In this document: piece after piece, positions 11,739 to 22,984 of the stretch
How positions within the stretch are numbered: position 1 is the stretch's first letter
Layout of the letters: the number at the start of each line of letters is the position of its first letter
Assembly: GCF_019097595.1 (NCBI RefSeq)
Contig: NC_080731.1
Coordinates: 16,263,571 to 16,327,570, forward strand
Length of the DNA: 64,000 bases
Source of the DNA: Hemibagrus wyckioides
Lineage: Eukaryota > Chordata > Actinopteri > Siluriformes > Bagridae
Reading direction: 5' to 3'
The notes under the pieces: model-generated
Seen by the model: the letters and a program-made list of their open reading frames with translations, nothing else
The model's database searches: none
Told to the model about the DNA's origin: nothing
Program-made: the position numbers and the translations under genes

Positions 11739-12080
11739 AGTATCCACAAACATAGGTAATAAAGTAATAAATACTACAAAAATACTAAATACAAAAATGT
11801 ACTACAGATTATAAGGTAATGTGCAAAATTCGGGTATGTGCAAAAACTGAGTATTTTTAACGAGTCCTGTGCAAATCTGAGTGTACGGTGCATAGTGTAG
11901 AGTGTACGGTGCATAGTGTAGAGTTCAAACCCCCCAAAAATTTGAAAGTGAATGGGAATTTGGTCATGTTCAATCATCTTCATGTTTGCGTCCTTCATCT
12001 TGTCCCTCAACATGTTCAGCAGCATCTTCCTCCTTCTCATCATCAGCATAGATAGCTGTATTGTGGTGATACTTCCTATA

Positions 12081-12531
12081 TGCTATTTCATCTGTCAGCC
12101 CGTGACAGCAAAGAACTAGTGTTTATAATGACCTTAGAAACTACAATGACCTAATAGTTCCTCATGGGTCATTGATTGCTGTTGTAGAAAGGACATTAAT
12201 CAGCTACAGTTACATTATTTTCTGTTTAGTGTCACCCAAATGAGGATGGGTTCCCTTCTGAGCCTGGTTCCTCTCAAGATTTCTTCCTTTCCATCCCAGG
12301 GAGTTTTTCCTTGCCACAGTTGCCACAGACTTGCTCATTAGGGATAAAATAGTCTAATTATAGAATTTAATAATTTATTCTTATTTCTAGTTAATTAGTT
12401 ATTTTTATTTTTTATTATTATTTTTCATTTTCCCCTCCTCTTTCTCTGTTTTCTTCTTTTGTAAAGCTGCTTTGAGACAATGTTCATTGTAAAAGGCGCT
12501 ATACAAAATAAACTGAATTGAATTGAATTGA
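12081..12531 (+). mobile_element. 5'-truncated LINE (L2/CR1-like) 3' tail with target duplication
   Basis: Contains GTCACCCAAATGAGGATGGG, CTGGTTCCTCTCAAG, GGAGTTTTTCCTTGCCACAG, CTGCTTTGAGACAATG and a terminal TGAATTGAATTGAATTG run, the usual 3' end of a widespread teleost LINE. The 10-bp copies ACTTCCTATA (12071-12080) and ACTTCCTGTA (12532-12541) flank it as a target-site duplication inside the receptor pseudogene. The family recurs at 17640, 33225, 34511 (reverse) and 37650. Confidence 0.75.
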
Positions 12532-12824
12532 ACTTCCTGTATGGGTGCAAAACAAGTGCACCCTACATAGGGCCTTGGTAATGGTTTTACTAGCTTGGAT
12601 CGCCTCAGCATTGCTGAGTCTGCCAGCAGCCATTTTCCAAGACATATATGCAAAAAGCAACACATGTCTCAGCAACTACACATATGAAGTAGAACATGTC
12701 ACTCTAACGGAACCCCCATTTATTTTTGGCTTTCTGATATCTTTCCTGATTATCATCACCATTTATGTCCTGACCATATGAAAACTGAAAAATAACCAGA
12801 TGGCAATGTCCAATAATCCATATA

Positions 12825-13152
12825 CCCAGATAGCAAAATAGGTCTGTCCCAGATCTGGCCCACACAATGCACTTACACTCGGCCCACATATCACAAAGAA
12901 TGACAGCCCTATTGGTGGCCCACATCTGGTTCGCCAGATGTGGACCAGACGTGGGCCAGCACAGGGCCAGCACTGGGCTACACCACATAAACGAAACCAT
13001 AACCGGGCCACATCTGGCATGCCATCATATAAACAGTGCCATCACTGCCAGACCTGGTCCGCAACTGGTTGACATACCACTTGCCATGCCAGAACTCAGC
13101 CAGCAGTGCTAGCTTAATGCCAGATCTGGCCCAGACCCATTTGCTATGTGGG
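12825..13152. mobile_element. 328-bp MITE in the receptor pseudogene
   Basis: Left end CCCAGATAGCAAAATAGG and right end (reverse strand) CCCACATAGCAAATGGG form terminal inverted repeats. TA dinucleotides at 12823-12824 and 13153-13154 are the target duplication: the intact receptor reads CCATTTAGGG at the site. The interior consists of diverged GGCCCACA / CCAGATCTGG / GGGCCAGCAC phrases, a periodic low-complexity body without coding potential. Confidence 0.7.
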
Positions 13153-13499
13153 TAGAGTCATGACAACACTAATTGTGCCAGCATATGCTGGATGCCTTAC
13201 CACATTTTTAAATTATTGGAATTAGACCTAAAATATGAACATGTCATTCCTACGGGCAAAGATTTGGAATCACTCTTCAACGCGTCAACAGCTTTATGAA
13301 CCCATTGCTTTATGCTTTCATGAGAAAGGACTAAATGTTATGCAATTCTCTCCAAGATTAAGAGCACATTCAAGGAGGAAGCCCAGAGTACACTCCGAGG
13401 GACGTCTATTACTAACTCAGGAGATGGCAAACTTTCAACTTCCATTTAAAGCGAATTCTACATTAATAAACTAATCTGCTTCTGTCAACAAACCACTGG

Positions 13500-14090
13500 A
13501 TAAAGTTCATACCGACCAGAACAATAACAGCAAACTAGAGAAATACAAATATTTAATATTTCAATAATCTTTACTAATAATAGACATTTAGACAGAACTA
13601 TTAGATTTACTTCATGTTATGAAATTATGTAATGAGCTTGTTTTATTTAACATATTAATAAAAAAATTGAATAAAGAGAGAATGTTACGGGAACAATAAT
13701 TTATCGCTATTCACAGGAACTTCCAAAAAGAGTTTCCATATCATCTCTGTCCAAAATAAATAAACTGGTTGGCAAATCCAAATGGTATGATAATAATCAC
13801 AGTCGAGGTAGAAACAAACAGGGTCATACACAATAAAACTCAGCAGAAAACAAATGGCTTGGTATGTAACGCACAGAAATGATACTTCAGGAAGAAAGCA
13901 GCTTTCATGCTGTTTAAATGTCCATGCGACCTGGAAGGGCTCTCTCTCCCGGTTAGGAGAGGGTGTAGTGGTTACAGATATTTCACATCCACAGCAACAC
14001 CACACAGGTTTGCTGAGTATTCCTGACCACAACCCCCCAATTCCTACCTCTATGGTGGTGGGGTGTATTAGGGATGGACAGGAGCCTGAA
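13500..14090. other. gene-free interval
   Basis: AT-rich unit-1 edge to about 13680, then unique-looking sequence with no supportable ORF. Similarity to unit 2 fades after about 13500. Confidence 0.3.
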
Positions 14091-14400
14091 TATCAGAGAA
14101 TACTGAACAAATTTGTGGACGAGTACACTAGGAATTAACTGCTCCAAAATGTGATGCAGACTAATGAGATGGTGGTGGACTTTAGGAGGACTTAAACTTT
14201 GCGCCCATAACCATCATAGGCGAAGAGATTGGAATTGTTGGCAACTACAAGTATTTGGGTGTACACTTAAACAACAGACTGGACTGGAGGACTCACACTC
14301 ATGCTGTATACAAGAAGGGCATGAGCAGACTCTATTTTCTGAGGAAACTTAGATTTTTCAATGTTTACTACTTAGGTTACCACCTACCTAAGCAATGTTT
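14090..14400 (+). mobile_element. LINE reverse-transcriptase C-terminal fragment
   Basis: Frameshifted pieces EMVVDFRR (14166-14190), YKYLGVHLNNRLDW (14245-14290) and SRLYFLRKLRFFNV (14325-14360), typical of the RT thumb region of L2/CR1/Rex-type LINEs. A better preserved relative lies at 17840-18700. Confidence 0.6.
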
Positions 14401-14775
14401 TAGACCATGTACACCCTTTCATGGAAATGGTATTCCCTTATGGCTGTGGCCTCTTTCACATGGTTCAGGAATAGTTTGATGTGCACAACAAGAAGTTTGA
14501 GGTGTTAACTTGGCCTCCAAATTCCCCAGATATCAATCCAATCAAGCATCATGGTATGTGTTGAACAAACAAGTCTGATCCATGGAGGCCCCACCTCGCA
14601 ACTTAGAGGACTTAAAGGATCTGCTGCTTACATCTTGATGCCAGATACCACAGCACAACTTCAGGGATCTAGTGGGATCTAGCTCTCAACAGGGCAGGGG
14701 TGTTTTGGCAGCGAAAGTAGAGCCAATACAATGTTAGGCAGGTGGTCATAATGTTATGGCTGATCAGTGTATGTG
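14400..14775 (+). mobile_element. Tc1-like element, 3' fragment
   Basis: Carries TTGGCCTCCAAATTCCCCAG, ATCCATGGAGGCCCCACCTC and the terminal GTCATAATGTTATGGCTGAT. These correspond to the transposase C-terminus (PPNSPDxNPIxH) and right inverted repeat of the same Tc1 family found at 40897-42260 and 45760-46685. The 5' half is missing. Confidence 0.6.
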
Positions 14776-14876
14776 TTTGTGTGTGTTTGTGTGTGTATAT
14801 GTATGTATGTTGTAACTGACTAAGCTGCTGTAACACAAGAATTTCACTCATGTTATCAATAAAGTAAAAAATAAAA

Positions 14877-15400
14877 TTAATTGACTGTGGTAAAAAAGCA
14901 AGATCTGTGACCAGAATATTGTAAGTCTATCCATGAGATGTTGGATTGGAAGATGGTGTGTGAGAGACCATCTGCATTCCCATGCTGACTCCCGGCTCTG
15001 TGCTGGACCTGGAATGAGAAGAGGTGGAGGGATCCATCAGGCTTGGGCACCACCACAATAGGGCTAGACAATGGGCTGGCAGATTCCTCTATGACTGAAG
15101 AGCACGAGGAGTTCCCTGGAGACATTGCAGGAGGCGGCCTTCTGAAGTGGGACCGCCTCGGCGTACCTGGTCGTGTAATCCATCATTACCAGGATGTATT
15201 CATGACCCCAGGCTGATTTTGGCAGTGCCCGACAAGATCCATGCAGACTCACTTCAAAGGCACGCCGATGATGGGGAGGGGGGTGAGAAGCGCCGGGGCT
15301 GGCTTCTGTGGGGCTGTCTGTTGACACCTGGTTTGGACCTCCGTCTGCATTTCTGGACAGGTGAAGTGGTCCTTTAGTTTATCCAGTGTGATAATACAGC
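14877..15400 (-). mobile_element. Ty3/gypsy relic, internally deleted
   Basis: On the minus strand, an integrase-core stretch (GHEYILVMMDYTTRYAEAVP, about 15210-15150) lies beside an RT-start stretch (SPLSSPIVVVPKPDGSL, about 15080-15030), which is joined directly to an RNase H-tail stretch (FQVQHRAGSQHGNADGLS). The order and joins show internal deletion and rearrangement. It is non-functional. Confidence 0.55.
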
Positions 15401-15439
15401 AGCCCCCCCCTTGATGGGGAAGTACGACACAGGTAGCTG

Positions 15440-15900
15440 GTTTCCTGGGCTGGTACTCACCCCCTCTACCAGCAGTGCTTCAGCCAGTTATCCTCTTTCT
15501 GCTCCTGTCCAAAGCTCACCTCCCTGGAGACCTGCTGAGAAAGAGAAGACGGGATTAGCATCTTTCTCTGACTCACCTGGAGAAGATGTGTGTCCATGTT
15601 TCCACTGGCGAGCCCCGTGCTGTACGCAGCAGTGCGGGATCTCAGAGCGCCGTGGATGGTCTTATCCTCCCACGGCTTCTGATTGGGAAATGTTCTGATG
15701 ATAGTTTTGTGAATGGTTTCATCGTCTAGTTTCCCGATGCATCCCATAACCGCTTCTGTAAACATGTTGATGTCATCAGAGCTGTGCTGGAACATGTCCT
15801 GTAGAGCAGCCACCGATTGGTCCATCCAGTGTCCAGCCATCAGCTTGCCGAGTCTGGAACACATGCAGAAAATAAAAAGACAGGAGCAGAGGATAGGCCT
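15440..15900 (-). mobile_element. LINE ORF2 fragment (endonuclease-RT linker)
   Basis: An open frame contains FPNQKPWEDKTIHGALRSR and TAAYSTGLASGNMD, typical of the linker before RT in L2/CR1-type fish LINEs. The right half, with CSRLGKLMAGHW, is not assignable. Confidence 0.5.
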
Positions 15901-16299
15901 GCACCCAGTTAAACTCAAAACCTTACCTATTCCTACTGCTGAACCTGGTTCCCTTCAAGAGTCTTCTCTTGTCTTCAAGTGACAGTGTTTTAGAGGGGTG
16001 AAGAGTGGTTTGTGTGACTTACCTGTGGTGGTGCGTGCACCACCTTCAAAGCCTAAACCCCCCACCCCCCAGCTCCAAGCCCCTGCCTAGCAGCTGTCAT
16101 GCCTAAAAGGGTGTAGTGATGGGATAGGCTGTGTGACGTCACGTCCTGTATTTTTAAGTGCTTACCGTTTTCAAAATCTTTACTTGCATATTGCAGTTAA
16201 TTGTTCTTTTGTTTTTCTCAGGAAAGAAGCTTTTTTTCCGGTTTTCAAACAGCAATCAGAGGAAAACCCACTTCAGAGCTCTTTAATATCCAGGTCAAA

Positions 16300-17200
16300 T
16301 TCACTTAAGGTACATAATCATAAAGTATGACTAACTTTCAACTTGTACAGTGCGTGAGCTACAGGATGTTTAGTAATTCTTCCTCAATCATTAGCATTAA
16401 TTTTACTTGTGATAAGTGTACACTAGTGAGCTCTCTGACGGAGAAGATATTAGTTTTAGAGGTGCGCATCCAGACACTAGAGAGGGTTAGTGATAGTGAC
16501 AGTAGTGTAGTGTCTTTAGGGGGAAGTCTGGATGCCTTAGGTGGAGTTAGTAACCCCCCAACTCCAGCATTAGAGCCCTCACAGCGGGGAGAATGGGTGA
16601 TGAATCGGCAGCATAGTCGCATAGCCAAGGCGAACACTAAGGCTTGCCCACAGGAGCACCACTCCTCTCTGCTTCGCATGTCCAACAGGTTTGCTCTCCT
16701 CAGTGAAGCACACGCTGAGAAACCTGAAAGAGCTCTGGTTATAAGAGACTTGATCTTAAGGCATGTGAAATTAGCTAGGCCTTTAAAGGCTTCAGCAGCA
16801 CAGGTTAGGTGTATTCTGGGAGCCAGGGCACAGCAGGTAATCTTAGGGTCCTAGGCAAGCACAGGTTCTTGAAGATAGTCTTCCATGTAGGAGCTAATGA
16901 TATATGCCTTTGTTAATGATCTCTTTTAACTAAAGTACTTATTATTAATGAACTGATTACTGATCAGGAGTTCAGTGTTCTTTGTTTGACAGAAACATGG
17001 ATTAAACAAATGAGTATGTAGCATTAAATGAAGCTTGTCCATCTGGTTTTATCTATATACATCAACCAGGTCTAAGAGTCAGGGGAGGAGGTGTCGCAGT
17101 TATTCATGATAATAAGCTAGGCACTACACAAAAACCCAGACATCAATTCAACACATTTGAAGTTCTTTATACTAACCTACCTTATGCAGCTACAAATAAT
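16300..17200 (+). mobile_element. LINE ORF1 (esterase-type) and endonuclease start, decayed
   Basis: An open frame 16327-16854 has a CDKCTLVSSL cysteine pair, a short coiled-coil-like EKILVLEVRIQTLE, and RALVIRDLILRHVKLARPL. A following frame has HVGANDI, the motifs of SGNH-esterase ORF1 proteins of L2/CR1-like LINEs; GDS appears as RDL here, so the catalytic serine is lost. At 16940-17110 frames with NELITDQEFSVLCLTETWI and GGGVAVI-like phrases are the start of the APE endonuclease of ORF2. Stops and frameshifts follow. Confidence 0.55.
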
Positions 17201-17639
17201 TCACAATTCACAGAAAAGCTGCTGACTGTGAAGTGGTTGGAAGCTTTATGTCCTGGGAAGCCTTCATGTCTTCATGTATTCTGGCCTTCTGGCTCAGCCT
17301 TTTAGTTATGCTGTCATAGCTAGTTTTGCCTATATTTTACACTTTGTCTACACTAGTCCCTGCCTGCACTTTACACATAATCTACATTGTCTTTAAACAT
17401 CACATGATCAGAAGCATACTTAATATCTTTCTCTTTCTCTCTCTGTTGAGATATTCACCCCACTCCTGAGCTCCCAGTGTTTGCCAGTTTCCAGTATGAC
17501 CACTGTCTCTACTCCTGGTCGGAGTCGCATCACTTGGGGGTGCTCATTGATGCTGTGGATGGATCTGTGTGGACAGCCTGTGACCCAGGAGACAGCCATG
17601 GACAGAGCCACTTGGGGACTTTCACACCGTCACAGATCT

Positions 17640-17840
17640 GCCATTTCACCTGTCAGCTTGTGACAGCAAGGAATTAGTGTCTATAATGAACTCAGAAACT
17701 ACACTGACCTAATAGTTCTTTATGGGCCATTGAATGCTGTTGTAGAAAGGACTTATTCAGTTACTGTCTAGTGTCACCCAAATGAGGATGGGTTCCCTTC
17801 TGAGCCTGGTTCCTCTCAAGGTTTCTTCCTGGAGGATGCC
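17640..17840 (+). repeat. LINE 3'-tail copy
   Basis: Matches the first half of the tail at 12090-12290 (CTGTCAGCTTGTGACAGCAA, GTCACCCAAATGAGGATGGG, CTGGTTCCTCTCAAGG), then switches abruptly to LINE RT sequence. Confidence 0.6.
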
Positions 17841-18720
17841 ATTACCTACATGCTTCACCGATCCCTCTCTCACCTGGACAGTGGCAGCGGGGCTGTGAGA
17901 ATAACATTTTTGGACTTCTCCAGTGCATTTAACACCATCCAGCCGCTGCTCCTCAGAGATAAACTAATAGAGATGGGAGTAAGTAAGGGGATTGCAGGTC
18001 TGACACTGTGGTCAGCAGTACGGGGGCACCACAAGAGACTGTTCTCTCTCGGGTCCTGTTCATTGTGTACACCTGGGACTTTCAGTACAACTCAGAGCTC
18101 TGCCACTTGCAAAAGTCGCGGACGATACTGCTATCATTGGCTGCATCAGGAAGGGACAGGAGGAGGAGTACAGAAAATTGATTCAGGACTTCGTTGCATG
18201 GTGTGACATTAACCATCTGCACCTAAACACCACAAAGACAAGGGAAATGGTGGTGGACTTCAGGAGGCCCAGGCCTCAACCTGAGCCTGTGACTATCAAG
18301 GGCGACTGTGTGGAGGTTGTCAAGACAAATACCTTGGAGTACAGCTGGATGAAAAAATGGACTAGACTGCCAATACAGATGCTCTGTGCAGGAAAGGACA
18401 GAGCCAGCTGTACTTCCTAAGAAGGCTGGCTTCCTTTAACATCTGCAAAAAGCTGCTGCAGATGTTCTATCAGACTGTTGTGGTGAGTGCCCTCTTCTAT
18501 GTGGCAGTGTGCTGGGGAGGCAGCATAAAGAAGAAGGACGCCTCACGTCTGGACAGGTTTGTGAATGGAGGGTGCAGCCAGAGAAGGTTAGAAGTGGTAA
18601 GGATTGCACACGTGCAGGGAATTAATCTAATGAATGGTCTGTTTTGCAATGAACTGTGGTGAAGATAAACAGGACAGAGATGATCACCTTAGGAGAGCAA
18701 GAACCAGCCAGCATGGAGCC
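17840..18720 (+). mobile_element. LINE reverse-transcriptase fragment
   Basis: Frames contain EDAITYMLHRSLSHLDSG, FLDFSSAFNTIQPLLLRDKL, REMVVDFRRPRPQPEP and LFYVAVCWGGSIKKKDASRL, the palm and thumb regions of an L2/CR1/Rex-type RT, with several frameshifts. The last ~150 bp is shared with 6540-6780 and marks the left edge of the receptor duplication. Confidence 0.65.
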
Positions 18721-19344
18721 GTGCATGAATGCATTTTTGTGTGTATAATTAAATATGCTAAAAAGCTAAAGTAAATGATAAAGAATAAAAGTACCTTTTA
18801 AGTTGTTCCAAGCCTGCCTCCAGCTTCCTAAATCCCTACATAAAACTGGGAAGTGTTACACCAACATCTCAGCATACATTGTGGGTTTATATAAATATTC
18901 TTTAGTTGTCTCATTGAAAGTACTGTAGGCTTTAAGTGAGAGAGATGCAGAGAAAGGAGGTCTATTAATTAAACTACTTATTAAAATATAGAGGCAGGAT
19001 TTAAAGAAAAAAAAACACTTGAGATGTATTTCCGTCAGGATTAACACAAAATAAATAAAACATTTATCTTATCACATATTTTATTTTGAAATAAAATATA
19101 TGACTTTTAAATGAAATAATTTACTACAGAAAATTAAGCTTACATAGCTTCCAGACATACAGAACAGGATGTAGGATCTCCTGCTCTTGACCACCATGTT
19201 AAAAGGATATATTTTATCCATTATTGCCTAGGACTGAAACAGAAGTGAAATTAGTGGATGTTGTTGATGTGGAAAAAAAGCCCACATGGTGGAAGGGTTT
19301 TTGAGGAAGTCATTTCAAAAGAGGTGGCACCTGACTCTTAACGC

Positions 19345-19413
19345 TATATAAAACCCCCACAGTACAGCTGTCAAAGACAAGCATGTCACACACAGACTGA
19401 TTTCCTTACAAAG
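19345..19413 (+). promoter_or_regulatory. TATA box and non-coding first exon of type-1 receptor, copy 2
   Basis: TATATAAAAC begins at 19345. The exon ends at 19413 with donor AAAG/GTAAGTG, and the acceptor CCACAG ends at 20844. The leader is nearly identical to copy 1, with small changes around the donor (ACTAGG versus ACAAAG). Confidence 0.6.
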
Positions 19414-20865
19414 GTAAGTGCTTTTCCTATTCCTATTCCTATTGTTTTTTAAAGAAGGTATAGATTTTTTTTCTTTCAGAATTGGTTTCTTTCTTTTTAC
19501 TTTCTACTAAATAAATGAATTATTAAAGTTTACCCACAATTATCATGTATTAAAATAAAAAATTGAATAAAATAAAAAATATTAATATTAAGAGCTCATT
19601 CACATAACTGTTTGTATTTAAGGACTTCATCAATGTCCACTCTCAGATTGTAAAGGGAGTGGATTAAGTGCTTTATTAAAGTATGCTTGATTGGTGAACA
19701 TGTGAACATGCCTGAGTCAGACTGGGTTTTTCAGTTAAAATTCCTCCGTTCATATGTAACAATGTTAAAAAAGTTTTCATTGACAGTGTGACAGAACCAG
19801 AGCAACTGATCAGCTTCTGATCAACTGATCAGATTCATTGTTAGACAATTTCCTTCTGTCACAATTCCACAGTTAATAGATTCTAGATAAATAAATTAGG
19901 TTAGTCAAAAATGAATAAGGGTAGTAACGTTTTTAACAGTACTTTTAAAAATAATTCATTTATCATATATTGTTGGATTGTACTTAAGGATGGATAAAGT
20001 TTATCTTGATAGATGACTTTTATTCAGCTGTCATGTTCAAACCACTTGAGGGCCTGCTGTTATAGGAAATTACTGCACAACAATAATTGTGTGTGACACA
20101 GACTGTTTGGAAACTGAATTGATTTTATCATGTAAAACTCGATTCTTTTTCAATGACAGTGTTCCTCTTATGTCACAGCAATCTGTCCATGCTAACCTTT
20201 TTTTATTTATTAAAGAATGACACGTCATATTATTTGTCTATTACTATTAATATTTAAAATAATGGAACATTCATAAAATTGTTTTTGTTTGTTTCTTGGT
20301 TCAACCATTATAACAATCATTCTGTCATTCTTATCCATTATAACAATCATTCAGTCTAAAATGTAATAAGACAATAAAATGCAGCTTGTCATGTTATCAA
20401 GAACGACAGAAAACCTACAGTTACACTGTGGACTGTTTTTAATCCTTTTACATGGAATCCCGTCATATAATTAGCTATAGAAAAGATTAGAAGGATTAAG
20501 TATTAATCCATTTATTTTTTATTATTAGCCATAGAATATATGGAGTATCTGCCATACAAGTCTCTGTGTTGCTTTAGAAACCGTAATGTATTAGAATGAG
20601 CATATTGAAATAAACTGTGTTAAAGATGAGATGTTGTTATAGAAAATTAATCTACACTTGATCATTATATCATGATACAACTGCTGTGGTACAGTATAAT
20701 TAAAATGAGATGACAGAAATGAACTGTGTTAAAGATTAAGTATCTCCTTTTGAAGGCTTTGTTAAATCCGTTATTTAAAGATACTAAAGATAATTCACGT
20801 TTTAACAAGTTTCTGAAGCTAAAGCAGTATTTTTGTTTCCACAGGGAATCTTTTAGAATTTCACC

Positions 20866-21918
20866 ATGGGCACGACAGAGTTCATGTTTGATTACGTATC
20901 TACCGACTATGCAAACTACACGGAATATAACGAGACGTATGACACGATTCACATAGAGGAGTCTCACGATGTACACCACAGTTGTTTTGAAGAGATTCCA
21001 TGCATGTTGTTGCTGGTGGTGAATGTGATCATAATCCTGCTGGGGATTGTGGGAAATGGTGTGGTGATCTGGATAGCAGGGTTTAAGATGAAGAAGACTG
21101 TTAATACCACCTGGTACCTCAGCCTAGCCATTTCTGACTTCATATTTTGTGCCACCTTGCCCTTCAACACCTTCTACATAGTCACATCTGACTGGACCTT
21201 TGGACTTTTCATGTGTAGGTTCACCTCCTTCGTAATGTTCCTCAACATGTTCAGTAGCATCTTTCTTCTTGTCATCATCAGTGTGGATCGCTGCATGGCT
21301 GTCATGTTCCCTGTTTGGGCACAGAACCAGCGTACCATAAGGAAGGCTTCACTGATAGTCCTTGTCGCATGGATCTTAGCAGTCTCCTTGAGTATCCCAT
21401 CCATCATTTTCCGTGAAGTAAAGCACCATCTAGGCAGAACCCGGTGTCACAATAATTACAGTAGTCAGGACATTCACTCATCTGTAGCCATCTGCCGATT
21501 TATTTTTGGCTTTCTTATACCTTTTCTGGTTATTATTGTCTGCTACTCAGTCATCATCTTCAAGCTGAGAAGCAACCAGATGGCAAAGTCTACCAAGCCG
21601 TTCAAAATCATGACCGCTCTCATCGTAACTTTCTTCATCTGCTGGCTGCCATATCACACATTCGTGCTAGCTGAACTGACCCAGAGCCTCTCTAATGATG
21701 TTATTGTCATTGGGTTCAAGATTGGAACATCAGTTGCTTCAGCCAACAGCTTCCTCAATCCGATTCTTTACGTATTCATGGGCAATGATTTCAGGCAGAA
21801 GTTTAAGAACTCCATCCTGTCTAAGATCGAGAACGCAATAGGAGAGGAAGGACGCACTGTGAGCCGCTACTTATCCCGATCCAGTTCTGTGGACACCAGA
21901 GCATCAACTCACATCTGA
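20866..21918 (+). CDS. cmklr1-like: chemerin-like receptor (CMKLR1-like) GPCR, type-1 copy 2
   Basis: A 350-codon single-exon class A receptor, near-identical to the 8953 gene. It has the same TM3 cysteine, DRC box, CWLPYH, NSFLNPILYVFMG and Ser-rich tail. Relative to copy 1 it has a three-residue insertion (IHI) in the extracellular N-terminus and substitutions at L6F, I11V, Y12S, V15Y, P30S and K39E; only about seven other changes occur in the remaining 300 residues. The glycosylation sites NYT and NET are kept. Membrane location and peptide or chemerin-type ligand are inferred from family. It has its own TATA promoter and spliced leader. Confidence 0.9.
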   Translation: MGTTEFMFDYVSTDYANYTEYNETYDTIHIEESHDVHHSCFEEIPCMLLLVVNVIIILLGIVGNGVVIWIAGFKMKKTVNTTWYLSLAISDFIFCATLPFNTFYIVTSDWTFGLFMCRFTSFVMFLNMFSSIFLLVIISVDRCMAVMFPVWAQNQRTIRKASLIVLVAWILAVSLSIPSIIFREVKHHLGRTRCHNNYSSQDIHSSVAICRFIFGFLIPFLVIIVCYSVIIFKLRSNQMAKSTKPFKIMTALIVTFFICWLPYHTFVLAELTQSLSNDVIVIGFKIGTSVASANSFLNPILYVFMGNDFRQKFKNSILSKIENAIGEEGRTVSRYLSRSSSVDTRASTHI

Positions 21919-22413
21919 TATGACCATAGAACCCATATAGGAGAATCAGGTCATGGTTCAGTTGTACATACTGTATTTCAATAGGTCATGTTCTGGAGGG
22001 AAATGTTTGAATATTTCACCTTTGAATAATTCACTGTGATTCAATTCAATTCATTTTTAATTGTATAGCACTTTATATATTCACAAACAGACGCACAGAA
22101 ATCCAGATGAAAAAGCCAATGAAAAGGCAATCAAAAAAAAAAAAACCCTGAGTGAGACGACATGAGGAAACCGAACGCAATTGTGTTCTTTTTAAATAGA
22201 TTTCAGAGAAGAACTGTAATAAGTATAGAATTAAAGATGAAACATTTTCTCTTGCTCTAGCAGGTATTTTAAGGACTACATGTATGGATGGAATAATCTA
22301 TTAATCTAGTAACCGTTAAACAATTTCATTTGTACTTCATCTTCTTTCAAATTGTCTAATGGTTTATGAATCATCTTACTAATATGTTCTTAGTTTTGTC
22401 TATGGCAAAATGT

Positions 22414-22419
22414 AATAAA
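22414..22419 (+). promoter_or_regulatory. candidate poly(A) signal, type-1 copy 2
   Basis: AATAAA about 500 nt after the stop, at the position equivalent to 10499 in unit 1. Confidence 0.35.
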
Positions 22420-22458
22420 AACATAGGTCATAAAAAGAAAATGGGTCAATATTTGAAT

Positions 22459-22462
22459 GTTT

Positions 22463-22493
<31 letters not shown>

Positions 22494-22508
22494 TTATTAT
22501 TATTATTA
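22459..22508. repeat. (TTA)n microsatellite
   Basis: Homologous to the longer tract at 10555-10626 but with one TTT interruption; repeat length has changed since the duplication. Confidence 0.9.
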
Positions 22509-22984
22509 TATCACCATTCTCAATCCAAAGGTTGCTTTAAAATTGTAGAAATCTTAGTCATAAACAATTATACAATTATAGAAATCGTTCTACAGAAGCT
22601 GCTCCAATACTTAGGGAATCTCCAGATGAACTATAAAATAAAAGACAAATGGAATATTATTTATTGTTTGATTATAACACCTTGTTTCTCTCAGGGAAAG
22701 ATGATCGCTCTGTTCAGCTCTGAATAGTACAAGCCAGCAGGAAATACAATAGCAGCTCGTAATTTAGAGTTACTTCCCTCCCAAAATAATGCATTTAGAG
22801 AAAGTAACTAAACGTAGATCGATAAAGCATGCATTGTCCAAATAAAGTCCACATTATACAATAGGTTTGACCTTTTCAACTACAAGCTTTGTGTTTTGTG
22901 GTTTAAATGAAAAACAGCTTTTCTGTGTGCCGTGTTTGGTATTCATAAGAAGCACAGCATTAGCCAAGCAGAGCATTGAAATGC

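Larger units (their letters stand above)
11935..13449 (+). pseudogene. chemerin-like receptor type-2 pseudogene
   Basis: Homologous to the intact 24247-25242 gene in three pieces: 11941-12080 (end of TM2 to start of ICL2), 12532-12824 (ICL2 to ICL3) and 13153-13449 (TM6 to the stop). The N-terminus, TM1 and most of TM2 are missing. The first gap is a LINE tail with a 10-bp target duplication, the second a TA-flanked MITE. It also carries a TGA at 12779-12781 where the intact gene has CGA, and a scrambled stretch near 12700-12715. The terminal TAA at 13447-13449 is retained. A non-coding exon-like block ending at 11180 with a GTGAGT donor survives upstream. Confidence 0.85.
6540..13500 (+). 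repeat. segmental duplication, unit 1
   Basis: Collinear with 18555-25300. Shared blocks include a LINE 3' fragment (from 6540 and 18555), the receptor promoter, non-coding exon, intron, coding exon, 3' flank, and a candidate first exon and coding exon of a second receptor. Differences are mostly indels and inserted repeats: a LINE tail in the receptor intron and two insertions in the second receptor here, and an extra GT-rich block in unit 2. The coding parts differ by only a few percent and the non-coding parts by visibly more. Confidence 0.8.

Noticed and set aside
15411..15982. Plus-strand ORFs of 95 and 89 codons
   Set aside because: Opposite-frame shadows of a minus-strand LINE ORF2 fragment.
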